DNA of 64,000 bases from Eutypa lata. Its lineage: Eukaryota > Ascomycota > Sordariomycetes > Xylariales > Diatrypaceae. Under the pieces are notes generated by a model. It was not told the origin of the DNA. It saw nothing but the letters and a program-made list of their open reading frames with translations, and did not search any database. Position 1 is the stretch's first letter, and each line of letters starts with the position of its first letter. The translations under genes were made by a program, and so were the position numbers. Of this stretch, positions 23,060-33,804 are shown piece after piece. The stretch spans positions 620,001-684,000 of the forward strand of contig JAKULF010000001.1 of the NCBI GenBank assembly GCA_022661535.1. Direction: 5' to 3'.

Positions 23060-24120
23060 TATACAAGTTTTCTATTCATTGACGTTATCAGTACTTGTTT
23101 TGCCTCACTTTTGAATCTTAATAAGATATTATTGTTAGGAAATAAGTACCTAAGTCCATGTTATTAATACGATGTTCGTATGTAAGTAGTTACATTAAAC
23201 TAAAAACGTGGGGTTTTCTGGATAGAAGGAAACGAAACAAGATTTAAAGTGTCTAGTTTTGGTGAGAAGTCCGAGTCAGCAACCCCTTTTGTGCTGGCCT
23301 GGTTTGTGGTGTGAGATGTAGAAGGAAAAGGAATAACCATCCGGATTCCTGCTTATTCATGACATTGGAATTGACTAGCATCTATGTATTTCAGTGCATA
23401 CCTCTTAAGTAATCAATCTTATTAATACCCATTGGTTTGAATGCATTGATGAAACTGGTCAGACAGCAGAAGAGGGAAGAGCAAGCTCTACCAACATGCA
23501 TCCCACTTGCCTAGGTAACTTATTATTACTTTACTTGCCAATGCCCCCCCCCTCTTAATAGAACCCCTGTTATGAGCTTAGAGAGTGGGTTTTTGTCGCA
23601 TTGGGTGCTTTGCCAGTTCGCTTTGTTGCCAACGAACAGAATTAGAAACAAATAGGAAGCCAATGCCAGCAAGTTCGAACCTTGACTTATTATCGTGCCT
23701 GCTTAGGTATTTAGGTAATTTATCATTAACTATGTACGTTAATGTCTTAACTTTTCATGTTAAGCAATTATCTAACTTGAGTACATGCATAAATGTATAC
23801 ATATACATGGTTACATGCATACAATCACGGTCACTTGCATATCAATACATCACTGACACCGACACCGTCATCATTCCCCATCATGACTAGGATTAATGTC
23901 CTGCAACGTCTCCGTCTCCGTCTCTGTCTCCGTTAGTTTGCGCTTGCTTTTTGAATTTATCTATTCTGAAGTTGTATGCGCACATCTACTCACTTTGGTT
24001 GACTGATTTTACATGTTGATTTTATTGATTTTAATCTTATTTTCCCTAGGTTACATGCTTTAGTGAGAATCAGAAGAATCAAGAGAATGCCTTGTACTCT
24101 ACTACTACCTATTACGCGAT
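23060..24120. other. Intergenic spacer and leader of the TBC gene
   Basis: About 1.1 kb without a supported gene. It includes an imperfect CGTCTC tandem repeat at 23907-23933 and the AT-rich leader of the downstream TBC gene. A tRNA-like TTCGAAC loop near 23674 lacks the other arms and was rejected. Confidence 0.5.
23907..23933 (+). repeat. Imperfect CGTCTC hexamer repeat
   Basis: Four to five imperfect copies of CGTCTC in the promoter or leader of the TBC gene. It is a simple pyrimidine-rich repeat, possibly part of the transcription start region. Confidence 0.7.
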
Positions 24121-27100
24121 ATGGATCCCGAAATATCTCCTCCCGCGTCTGCTACTCCTCAAGTACCCTCTCCTCTACAGCGTTCAACCTCTCAGCTCTC
24201 AACTGCCTCAGCTAGAAGTAGTAGAGGCCACTCAGTTCGTGCAAAGTCGAGGTCTAGAAAATTAAATACACAACCTTCTAGCTCTGCATCTTCTGTCGCT
24301 GCATCCGACAAGTCACTTACATCCTTCCCCTCGTTCTCGCCAGAATCCCCACAACACGAACGGTCTTTCTCTCCCGATACATATAGAGAAGCTGTCAATA
24401 GTGCGAGGAAGTCGCCTAATCCGAACCGTCCTGCTGCAACTTCCATAGTGGACACCCTAACATCGGCTGTCGAACCACCAAAGACTGCTCGTAGCGCCTT
24501 GTTCGATGACACACCCCTAACCGCTCGGCGAATCCCCGGTGCACTACATCATGCCGATGACGACCACATCCAACGTCTGGTTACACGACATGGAGCTGCA
24601 AACCTTGTCCGCCAGATCGCTGAAGATTTGGCCCAACGCGATCATGAGATTGCAACCCTGCGAAGAAGGGCGGATGCTAGGGAGAGGGCCTTGAGAAAGA
24701 TTATACTAGAGTGTGGATTGTCGAACCTCGATCTCGAGACAAGACTACGAAATATTGAGGCTGAAATCAAGTCTCAGGATAAAGCAAACCGTGGGCGGGA
24801 TGGAGGCCTATCTGATATGATGAATGATGCTATGCATGATTCCATGTCGCATTCACAGGCTGGGTTAGGCATTGATAGCATACACGACTCCACTCTTCGA
24901 GCTGGCGCTTCATCTCCCGCCCCAAAGAACACAAATGCGGGCAAGGGGACTATAAAGGCGTGGAAAGAGTACCTCTGGGGTAATAGTACGAGTAGGAAAA
25001 CGAGTAGGGCGGGAAGTAGGGCGGGCAGCATAAATGGTGATGCGCCTTCAAGAACCGCTATTCGGGCCCCAACTCAGGGAGATCGTCGCCCTGTTATTCA
25101 AGAGGATCAATTCGTGCCACCGGATCTAGAATCTTTGCCTAGCTCTAGTCGCGCTTCGAGCATCTATTCTGGTCAGGCTCCCAGAAAACCTTCTGCATCT
25201 TTGGCTAGTATGGCATTGCAACTGGTTGCTGGGAAGGTTTCGTCCAATCGTGACGCCGACTCGTTGAGAGGTAGAGCCGACTCAACTGGTTACGGTGCAT
25301 CCGTCCGTACGTCCTCGAATACCAGCGCAAGGACTACCACTTCGAACCGAGCGGTATCAACCCAAGGGGGTCCTAAAGCGCTCATGGCAATGCGACGTTC
25401 CGGGACGCCATCGCAGACTACGCGCACGCAGCCTCATGAGAGGTGGGAAGGGATGTCTGCGAGTCCTCCGGGGTCCGCTACGACAAGACCCGACAACTAT
25501 GGTCCCGTTGAGATGGACACCATTTTCTCCCCTGAGGGACAACCACCTACTCTGACACATATATATAACAATTACAGTGGTTCTGAATATCTGACAGACC
25601 GATTTGGTTTCATTTACGATCAACGACGAAAGAAGAGGCAGCGTGAGGCAGCACAAGTTGCTTTGCAGATGAAAGGGGGAAGTCGCGCGGAAATGCTTTC
25701 CGGTGCAAGATCTAGCCTATCACCCAGTTTATTTGACGAAGAAAGTTCGATTCGCGAAACTGATAGTATCGATCAGCCAGGGACACCTTCTTCGACGGAA
25801 GAGGTTATTGACCAAGCCAGACCTAAGAAATGGCAAGATTACCTGAAAATCGCTACGTTTCCTACTGAGCTGCTTTCACATACCCCTTCTATCACCGCTA
25901 CAAATATACAGGTTTTAGAAGGAAGTGAGATCCCAAAATCTCCCGGCTTGATTACATCTGATGACCGCGGGTTTGTTCCTCCTGCTAGTACAACGGCTGC
26001 GCTAGACAATGAAGCTGCTCCTAAGTCGCATGAAGAGGCATCCGCTACTCTTGTCTATGAAGATGCTGAGCCCGTGAAACTCTTACTGAAGCAATTAAGT
26101 GACGTCCATGATGTGCTACAAAGAGAGAAGAGTGTTCGCTGGAATGAGTTTCTACGAAAGGTGCGCGCCGAGCGCCGGCGTGAAAGCGAAGCTGCAGCCG
26201 CGGCAGCAGCTGCCGTAGCCGAGGCGCGTTTCCAAAAAGCGCCAGTCATGATACCGGAAGCGAAGTTACCGGACGGCGAAACGATCGGCGTGGCTGATCT
26301 TGGTGTGAAGGGCAAAGTCGGACGGGCGAAATGGAATGAATTTAGGAATCTGGTTCTCGGTGGGATACCTGTGGCGAATCGCCCCAAGATCTGGGCCGAA
26401 TGTTCCGGTGCCCTATCCAAGCGCGTCCCAGGTTACTACGCAGATCTCGTTACTAGGCCGAGCACGGACGACGATCCGGCTGTGATCTCCCAAATCGATA
26501 TGGACATCAATCGCACCCTGACTGACAACATCTACTTCCGGAGAGGCCCTGGCGTCCACAAGTTGAGCGAAGTCTTACGAGCATATGCGAGGCGAAACCC
26601 TGAAGTGGGATACTGCCAGGGCATGAATCTTATCACGGCTAATTTATTGCTTATTATGCCTTCCGCTGAGGACACATTTTGGATCCTCTGTTCTATAATC
26701 GAGCACATCCTTCCCCGGGGTTATTATGACCACAGCTTGTTAGCATCGCGTGCGGACCAGCAGGTTTTGCGCCAATATGTGACTCAAGTCCTCCCGAAAC
26801 TTTCTCAACATCTAGATGAACTAAGCATTGAGCTCGAAGCGTTGACGTTCCAATGGTTCCTCAGCGTGTTCACTGATTGTCTTTCTGCCGAGGCCTTATT
26901 CCGAGTTTGGGATGTAGTCCTTTGCATTAACGACGGAAGCACGTTTCTCTTCCAGGTCGCTCTAGCTTTGCTAAAACTGAACGAACAGCAACTGCTGCAG
27001 TGCGACACTCCTGCTGCGATCTATACCTACATCAACCATCAGATGACGAACCATGCCATTAGTATCGACGGGTTGATCAACGCCTCGGAGGGTTTAAGAA

Positions 27101-27393
27101 AAGTGGTCCGACGAGACGAGGTCGAGGCCAGGAGACAGAAAGCGATTGATGCAGAAAAACAGCTGATGAAAGAGCGCGAAGACCGTAACGAGCTTAGACG
27201 CACGCAAAAGGCTACCACTGCTCCAGCGCTGGTGAGCGAAATGACCGCATCAGCAGTCCCAAGCCCAATGCCTAGCCCGGCACTCGGTAGTGAGAATAGC
27301 GGCGCCTGCAGCCTGGGTGGTGGCTTAACTGCAGAGGATATACTCAGGTCACGGACCCCGGTGGAGGAAGAGACTGCCCTCGGGCTTGGATGA
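24121..27393 (+). CDS. TBC-domain Rab GTPase-activating protein
   Basis: Single-exon 1090-residue protein. The first 700 residues are mostly Ser/Pro/Arg-rich and disordered, with a predicted coiled coil near residues 160-220 (IAEDLAQRDHEIATLRRRADARERAL). An Ala-rich helix precedes the TBC domain at about 720-980. Catalytic fingers are visible: the arginine finger in DMDINRTLTDN (near residue 793) and the glutamine finger in YCQGMN (near residue 831), plus RVWDVVLCIND. A second charged coiled coil follows at about 994-1025. TBC proteins stimulate GTP hydrolysis by Rab GTPases and so shut off steps of vesicle traffic. The overall layout matches large fungal TBC proteins, but the target Rab cannot be read from sequence. 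No intron interrupts the frame, and the ATG is the first in frame. Confidence 0.93.
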   Translation: MDPEISPPASATPQVPSPLQRSTSQLSTASARSSRGHSVRAKSRSRKLNTQPSSSASSVAASDKSLTSFPSFSPESPQHERSFSPDTYREAVNSARKSPNPNRPAATSIVDTLTSAVEPPKTARSALFDDTPLTARRIPGALHHADDDHIQRLVTRHGAANLVRQIAEDLAQRDHEIATLRRRADARERALRKIILECGLSNLDLETRLRNIEAEIKSQDKANRGRDGGLSDMMNDAMHDSMSHSQAGLGIDSIHDSTLRAGASSPAPKNTNAGKGTIKAWKEYLWGNSTSRKTSRAGSRAGSINGDAPSRTAIRAPTQGDRRPVIQEDQFVPPDLESLPSSSRASSIYSGQAPRKPSASLASMALQLVAGKVSSNRDADSLRGRADSTGYGASVRTSSNTSARTTTSNRAVSTQGGPKALMAMRRSGTPSQTTRTQPHERWEGMSASPPGSATTRPDNYGPVEMDTIFSPEGQPPTLTHIYNNYSGSEYLTDRFGFIYDQRRKKRQREAAQVALQMKGGSRAEMLSGARSSLSPSLFDEESSIRETDSIDQPGTPSSTEEVIDQARPKKWQDYLKIATFPTELLSHTPSITATNIQVLEGSEIPKSPGLITSDDRGFVPPASTTAALDNEAAPKSHEEASATLVYEDAEPVKLLLKQLSDVHDVLQREKSVRWNEFLRKVRAERRRESEAAAAAAAAVAEARFQKAPVMIPEAKLPDGETIGVADLGVKGKVGRAKWNEFRNLVLGGIPVANRPKIWAECSGALSKRVPGYYADLVTRPSTDDDPAVISQIDMDINRTLTDNIYFRRGPGVHKLSEVLRAYARRNPEVGYCQGMNLITANLLLIMPSAEDTFWILCSIIEHILPRGYYDHSLLASRADQQVLRQYVTQVLPKLSQHLDELSIELEALTFQWFLSVFTDCLSAEALFRVWDVVLCINDGSTFLFQVALALLKLNEQQLLQCDTPAAIYTYINHQMTNHAISIDGLINASEGLRKVVRRDEVEARRQKAIDAEKQLMKEREDRNELRRTQKATTAPALVSEMTASAVPSPMPSPALGSENSGACSLGGGLTAEDILRSRTPVEEETALGLG

Positions 27394-28225
27394 GCGTGTC
27401 CCCCAAACAGACATCGAGTTCCTCGAGTTCGTGCTGGGGATTTCATGCACTAGTTTTTATACCACATTTCAAGCGCAGCGATTTGCAGATAGCATCATTC
27501 CTTAGCATTTTCGAGGTGTTTTCTTTTTTTCCACCCCTCTCCTTTTTTTTCTTTCTGGGCTTGGTGTTTTTAGATCGGTACAATCCAAGATACCCCACGC
27601 ATTCTATTTTGCTCTGTTTCTGTTGGATTGATTTTTCGGTGTTGCGTGTCGCTCATGAGCTGTAGCTATGTAACTAATAGTAGTGCTATAGCTTATTTAT
27701 TTGTTAACTGGCTGTTTAGAAAACTCTCAATAAAACCACACAGCTATTGATGATCTGGGCAAACCCATCTTGCTCTACATACACAACATTACTCCTTTTC
27801 TCCATGCCAATTCGTGTCATTAGTCTAAGTAGTTTGTTTTATCGAGCCTCGAAGCCAGCTCCGTAGATTTTCCTGACCACCAAGCACGGCCGATTCTGCA
27901 TCATCCTCTCATTATGCTCTTTCCTATCCTGTCCTGTCTCCTTTAACCCAGATTCTACAAGTTCGCCGAAGGGAGTACGGAGGCTAACTTGAACGAATCG
28001 CTTCCCTTGCAAGGTTGCATCGTGCGCACCGACTACCCCATAAGAGCTACACTGTAGGGTGTAAAGTAGGCATATGTATGTGAAGTCCACGATTAGCAGC
28101 TACACAAATTACCGCGCCGCGCCGACCCGAGTTTCCCACGAAGATAGAATATCCACGCTCAACCCTTGCAATTAACCCAATGCTCTATCCTACTCTACAC
28201 ACCGCAGATAACGCCGCGATCTGGA
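27394..28225. other. Convergent spacer between the TBC and 2OG-oxygenase genes
   Basis: About 830 bp. The first 200 bases are T-rich, with long T runs at about 27527-27555. A canonical AATAAA occurs in ctcaataaaacc at about 27729, on the TBC strand. Small frames on both strands are not supported as genes. Confidence 0.6.
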
Positions 28226-31200
28226 TCAGTCGTCCGTCAAATCCACAAACCCCAACGACTTGAGCGCTTTCGCAGACCCGGGGCGCTCCCACGCGCCATC
28301 ACCATCGCCGCCAGCCCGTCTTTTCAACAAGCCAGCGTTCCCCGTTACAGGTTGTAACGGCGGCAGGACAAATTGTGGCTGCGCCGCCGCCGCCGAGCTA
28401 GGCCCGTTCTGAGGCTGTTGATGATGATGATGATGATGGATGGGGGGAAGCGATACAGGGGGATAGCTCGGGTAATGAGTAGTAGTAGCAGTAGTCTGAC
28501 CCGCCATCATCATCATCCCGTAAGAGCCGAGAGCCGGAGGAGGCCTGTTATTGTTTTGTGGGGGAGCCGGGTATGGTAGCGGCAAGTAGGCGTCCGGGCC
28601 TCGGGGGCCAATGGGTGCCGGGATCTGCATATTTGTCCGCATGTTGGAACCGCTGCCGGGGACAGCTGGGATGGCGTATCCGGGAGGGGTGGGTAGAGTC
28701 CTTGTGGGAGCAGCCGGAGGAGCAAGAGCTGGAGCGCCCCCCTGAGGCGGTTGGGGACCACCACCACCACCACCACCACCAGCCTGCATAGGCGTAAATG
28801 TGGGTGTAGGCGTAGGTGCAGATGTAGATGCCGGTGTCGGTGTAGGTGTAGGCGGCGGTTGGCGTATCTTCTCGAGCAAGACCAACTCGCGAAACAGGTT
28901 ATCTCCTAGCAATTCCTCCACATACTCGCGGGCCGTGGTCGAGAAGAAGCGGACGCGCTCGTCGATGCGCGCCACCTTATTCAGGAACTGGTCCACGTCG
29001 TCCTGGTACTCGGTCTTGAGCTTGGTGACGACGAGCGTGTAGCAGCCGCCGTTCGGCGACGGTCCGGACTCGCAGCGGAAGAATTCCTTGGGCAGCTGGC
29101 GCTCCACGTGGGTGCGGAAGGTCGCGGGCCGCTGGAAGCGCGCCTGCGCTTGGTCGCTGGCGAGCAGGAACTGGTTCAGCTCCGCGCAGTGCGGACAACT
29201 GTTCGTCCGGTACTGGTCGCCACAGCGCCGGGGTTTGTGCGTCCAGCCTACGGGCGGCGGGGGGTACTGGGTTGGGGCGTCGAAGAGCAGGTATTTGCGG
29301 ACGAGGACTTCGAAGAGGTCCTTTAGGGGTGCGAGCGTTAGGGGTAGCTGGTGCTTCTGCGCGGCGTCTATGAGGCATTCCAGGACCTTGCTGGCGAATT
29401 CGGTCGGCATGTCCTCTATCCTCTTGGCGTCTGTCGATGATGATGATGACGCACCGTAGCGCCAGGACCGGCTGCTGCTGCTCGTGGGAGCCATGTTATG
29501 GGCCCGCTTAGGGGGCGCTGCGCGGAACGCTTCCGCGACGTCCGCGCAGCTTTGCTCAAGTAGTCGCGTAGCTAGGTCTGTGAAGTTGTACTTGAGGAAG
29601 ATGTCAAGGAACTTGACGAAATTGGCCACGACGCTGGACGCGTAGTTCCAGCTAGATGAAGATGTGCTGCTATAGGGCCCATCTTTTACCGCCGAGCTCG
29701 TGAAGTCGTCTATCGTGAGCTTGAGCTTGGGGAGCGTTGCCTCGAGTATACGCCCAGCTATGACATCGGCGCCCGCAAGCGAACCACTCTCCTTCTTTTG
29801 AAAGAGACTATCGAGAAGTTTATACAGAAGAGACCGATCTGCACACTGTTTAAGCTTCGGTGTAAGTCTATTCATATCGGTTAGCAGTCTGCATAAGCAG
29901 GTAATCACGACTGTGTGGGGATAGCCATACCGAGTGTCGACCCATTCACTATCATCCGCTTTTGCGTGTACCAGGTTCATTACCAAGTCAAAATCATCCA
30001 TCTGGAGCGATTCTTTGTTATCGAACCTGTACATTTCCGCAGAAGGGCGCCACTGCAAGAACGACTGCTTCAGTTCGTCCTTGTCAAGTAAGCCCTCAAT
30101 TATACCCAGAGCTTCAGAGACGGACCCGAGGTCTTCAAGAGCAACAGCGAGTGGGCCGAGACTGTACAATATGGTCAGCTTGTCACCAGAGAAGACAAGG
30201 ATGGTTTACCTACCAGTCATCCCAATCCGACTTTTGAGGAGCCGAAATCTCATTGCATATCTCCCCAATTGTAGGAAGCAGCTCCTTCACGCGACCCATT
30301 CCGCGGGGCCTTGTGTTGTGTACCGCGCTTGGAGGCCAGATTACTGTGCCCTTATATGGTGTACTCGCATAAGAAGGCGCCATAGCTTTCTCGAGCACTT
30401 TTTGGTAGAGCGCGACATCTTTCAAAGCTCGGGCGTTCTTTAAAATCAAAGTCAGTGCCTTGTTGCTTACGCTATTCGCCTTTAACGCGGCATTCATGAA
30501 ACCAGTAGCGTAACTTCGAACTGGGGCATCGTCTAAGTGTGCCAGTAGGTCTTTTGAGATCATCACAAGCATATTGACACCATGGTCCCCAAATTCATAC
30601 GACGAGGCGAATTGCTTCAAGTGCTCCCTCCGGACTATCACGACAGCCTAATGGGATTCCGTTTAGTGAGGCTGGAGCCTAGGCAAGAGCAAATGCGAAG
30701 GTGGCTTGCTTACCGAGTCATGATAGCGATATTCTGATGGTTGGGATTCGTTTCCAGTATAATCACCTTCATCTTCGCTGTCAGGTTTCCGGTTAGCATA
30801 AGGATCACGTCCTAAGACTTCCCCCGCCTTGACACTACAATAGGAGCCAACTTTGGTGCCGTCGAAGGAACATAAGTAATCCAGCTGAAGACAATTTTCC
30901 TCGTCATAGTCAACAGCGTATTCGCCTACACCCTCTGTCTTTGTCAACCTCGCTAGGAAGATGTAAAGCCCGTTTCCAGTGCATAAATCAGACAGGCTTT
31001 GAACCCGGGCCGCATCGCCACCTTTCAGGTTCCGCAGCGAGAGGCTCTTCTGCGAATACTTATGCTCCAGTCGATACACAAGCTTCGTGGTTTTAAGGAA
31101 CTCCTGCCTCCATCGAGTGACCAATAATTGGAGATGGCTCTGCTGTTGGACGAAGAAACCGGCAGTCGTTTTAGAGCCTTGCCCCTGGATGATGTTATAG

Positions 31201-31934
31201 GTCAAAACCAGGCGGTATCCTGAAGTAATCGCTTTGATTTCATGCGTCACATCGGAATACCAAGCGAGGGCTGTGAGATCAAAGGTAGATGACTTGCTTG
31301 TTGCAAACATACAATGCTTGCCTGCATGAGACAGATGAACGTCGCCACCCTCATGTTTAGACGGGAGGCATATGACAAGCGTGCCGATCATTCCCGGGGC
31401 CTTTTCAGAGTCTTTATGGCGTTTAAAAAATGAGCCTTCCTCGTAGAGTAGAAGCTTATACGGTTCGGCTCGTACGTTCTGTGGCCTATAAAGTCCCTTC
31501 AGAAAAGCATTCGTGGTAAGTATGCATGGGACGACCTACATGCCAAGGTTCTTAGCAGCCTCCTGTACGACGGTGTTCAGGAAGGCATCCCAGCGTGGGT
31601 TAGAACATCGGAACTGCTTAGTGTTGAGTTCCCAAGTCTTGCGCACTGTAGTATCTACCACAGTCTCTTCACCACGACCAAAAGGGGCTTGCTCAGATAG
31701 GGCTTCAATATTGTCCGCATCTCGTGGAATTAGTGGGAGTGGGGTCAAAGTTCCGGCGACCTCAAGCCCGGGATTGGTGAATAGCTCATGCTTTTTTACA
31801 TAAGCAAAGTTTCCAAAGGCCTTGATCGTGTTTAGGCTTTTCAAAAAGTCGGCTTTCCATATAGCTGCACCTGGGTTTTCGTCATCAACATCTTCGCTAT
31901 CCGAGGATAGTATCTGGGGCTCTTGAGCGCTCAT
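28226..31934 (-). CDS. Large 2-oxoglutarate/Fe(II) oxygenase-domain protein
   Basis: Four exons (31934-31540, 31485-30714, 30647-30214, 30161-28226) splice in phase to 1178 residues. The oxygenase fold lies at about residues 130-240: iron ligands His155-x-Asp157 in FKRHKDSEK and His213 in SDVTHEIK, with Arg223 (SGYRLVLTYN) for 2-oxoglutarate. The N-terminal 60 residues are acidic. About 600 helical residues of unknown function follow, including a Cys-containing segment (CGDQYRTNSCPHC). The tail is a low-complexity region of Pro-Thr repeats, eight Gly in a row, and a His run. Proteins of this fungal type are common but uncharacterised; the fold suggests oxidation of a protein or other macromolecule, which is inference. 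The exon 1/2 junction is the least certain boundary: the exon 2 acceptor could be 11 bases earlier on sequence similarity, but only the chosen one keeps frame. Confidence 0.85.
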
Positions 31935-32197
31935 GGTGCACTTGACTTAGGTTTGAACTTGAACTCGAAGTCAGGCAAGACATATGGGAGTCTAGTCTTA
32001 GATGATGTATAAGCGGTATCCTTTACAACATTAACTTTGATATTGTCGTGATGTTGTGACCCGATAAAACACAGCGAACAGGGGTATATTGAATTGAGTG
32101 TGGATACCGCGTCGACCGCGTCGGAGATAGTCGCGCTCTCACGTGATAATCTCACCAAAAACGATAACGCGTGAGATCGGATCACCAATAGGTCCAT
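31931..32197 (-). other. Upstream open reading frame of 88 codons overlapping the oxygenase start
   Basis: An ATG-initiated frame (MDLLVIRSHALSF...) immediately upstream of the 2OG-oxygenase gene. Its TGA overlaps the oxygenase ATG by four bases (ATGA). It has no recognised domain. If it lies in the mRNA leader it would act as a long uORF lowering initiation at the oxygenase start. It may equally be non-coding. Confidence 0.3.
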
Positions 32198-32910
32198 GCC
32201 GTTTATATTGTCTTTGAATCTTCAGATATTATTGACTTTTTATAAAATAGGAGTTGCCAAGTTGACTAGCTGGGTTGGAATGGCTTCTCTCCAACTGCCT
32301 TTTGACTCCCCCTATTAGTCAGCAGCGTATGTGCCTACTACCTGTATAGACTCCTGTATAAAACTTCTTGCGTACCTGCTAACTCACCATAAGGCTTCAA
32401 ATAGGATAGACTTGAGTAGTAGGCATTGAATAGATAGACTACATGTGTTAGGAACGAGAAGTCCATTTGAGTCTCGCTAATCATTGTTACCTCAAATCCA
32501 ATTGGGATTGACTGTTAACAGTCACTGTTATACATTATTTGGGAGATCACATTTCGTACAAAGGTCACGGGGCGATCTTGATGCTGACAATTTCTTCCAT
32601 GGGGTGACTCGAGGATGCCTTTATTCAATTTTGTGACGAATACAATACGAACCAACCGATAATGCCTTGACTCGTTTCTAATGTAATAGTGCTCAAGACT
32701 CGAACAGGACGGCGCGTGACACGGGACTGGGACTGGAACCAGCAAACTTGAATGCTAACAGTAATATGTTGTCAAACGTCTAGAAATATATAAATATGTC
32801 TCCTCCCATACCCCACGATTGTGGTTCCTCGTTTTCGTATATCCACATCTAAGGATAAAGCGAGAATTGTTTATTGCCAGCCTATAGATTACACCTCCTA
32901 AATTACAGAC
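32198..32910. other. Intergenic spacer before the 32.9-kb gene
   Basis: AT-rich spacer between divergent genes, with no supported gene. A 76-codon minus-strand frame at 32515-32745 has no features. A TATA-like stretch (aaatatataaatatg) at about 32785-32799 lies about 115 bp before the next start. Confidence 0.5.
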
Positions 32911-33804
32911 ATGGATTCATATGCCGAAGCTAAGTTCAACCGAAAATGCACCTTCTCAGAAGCCCTCACTGGTCAGACATACACTGTGGCCAGGGCCACT
33001 TCTTCCCATTTCAAAAACAACGAGTTCGGAGTCGAGTTCGAGACTGCTTCTCGCCACGATGCCACGGACAGGTTCGAGAAAATGGAGGTTCCCCAAGCCG
33101 GAATCGTGCGGTCCATGGCCCGAGAATATTCCACTTACTCCCTACTTGGACTCATTACCATTCCAGGAAGCAGAGGCCCCCACTCCCTGAGTTTGAAAAT
33201 CACACGTGCGGATTTTTACAAGATCTTCGATCAAAATCTGTTCAGCCGAGCTTTGCTTGGGTTGCTTGCAGACGGTCACCTTGGATTCCAGTGGATAGAT
33301 CAAGGTGAGGGCAGGTCTTTCTACCTCGGAACACCTTCGTGTGCGGTAATATGGTGTGAGCGGGATAACGGAGCTCATAAAGCCATTTACCTTGACTTTT
33401 CTGCATTCCAGTCTAGCTACGGTTTCCTGCACGCTCTCCACCAACACCACGGATCCATCATAGCCAAACTACTGCCAGCATATTGCGGTGTGCTGGTGGA
33501 GTGGGAGGAATTGAGAAGAATTATCGACCTCTATCCCCCGGATATCCGAGCCTGGTTTTTGGCCAACAATAGTGTAGCTAGTTCTAAGGACACAGTCGGT
33601 CACCAAGTCGATCTAACTCAGTGCCTAGAACGACTGCAATGTCTAGGAGATACCCTTGCCTCCTTAAAAGAGTTTTCCATAAGTGACGACCTTTTACAAG
33701 GAAGGGTACGGTTACTTCAAGACCAGGTTCATCATGAGAGACGAAGGCTTACAAGCAAGAGAGAGCAATACGGCTTGCTTTCAACCCTGGTGAGCTCCTC
33801 CTGA
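32911..33804 (+). CDS. Unassigned protein with C-terminal coiled coil, possibly truncated
   Basis: An ATG-initiated frame of 297 residues with codon use and composition like a real gene. No family is assigned. The middle (LLADGHLGFQWIDQGEGRSFYLGTPS) is a compact alpha/beta-looking stretch. Residues 235-295 are helical and charged (LLQGRVRLLQDQVHHERRRLTSKREQYG), likely a coiled coil. The C-terminus is uncertain: GTGAGC at 33790 looks like a donor, and CAG at 33845-33847 like an acceptor. Sequence after it reads IVQLSQVDLIHMRNMFVSV in another frame, which looks coding, but the splice leaves the frame off by one and yields a stop after one codon. So the gene either ends near residue 295 or has lost its C-terminal half by a small indel. 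N-terminal parts of fungal CorA-like proteins are one possible relative, unproven. Confidence 0.6.
   Translation: MDSYAEAKFNRKCTFSEALTGQTYTVARATSSHFKNNEFGVEFETASRHDATDRFEKMEVPQAGIVRSMAREYSTYSLLGLITIPGSRGPHSLSLKITRADFYKIFDQNLFSRALLGLLADGHLGFQWIDQGEGRSFYLGTPSCAVIWCERDNGAHKAIYLDFSAFQSSYGFLHALHQHHGSIIAKLLPAYCGVLVEWEELRRIIDLYPPDIRAWFLANNSVASSKDTVGHQVDLTQCLERLQCLGDTLASLKEFSISDDLLQGRVRLLQDQVHHERRRLTSKREQYGLLSTLVSSS

Noticed and set aside
28977..29459. Long open frames opposite or shifted to the 2OG-oxygenase gene
   Set aside because: Shadows caused by the GC-rich coding strand; the compositions are arginine-rich without domains.
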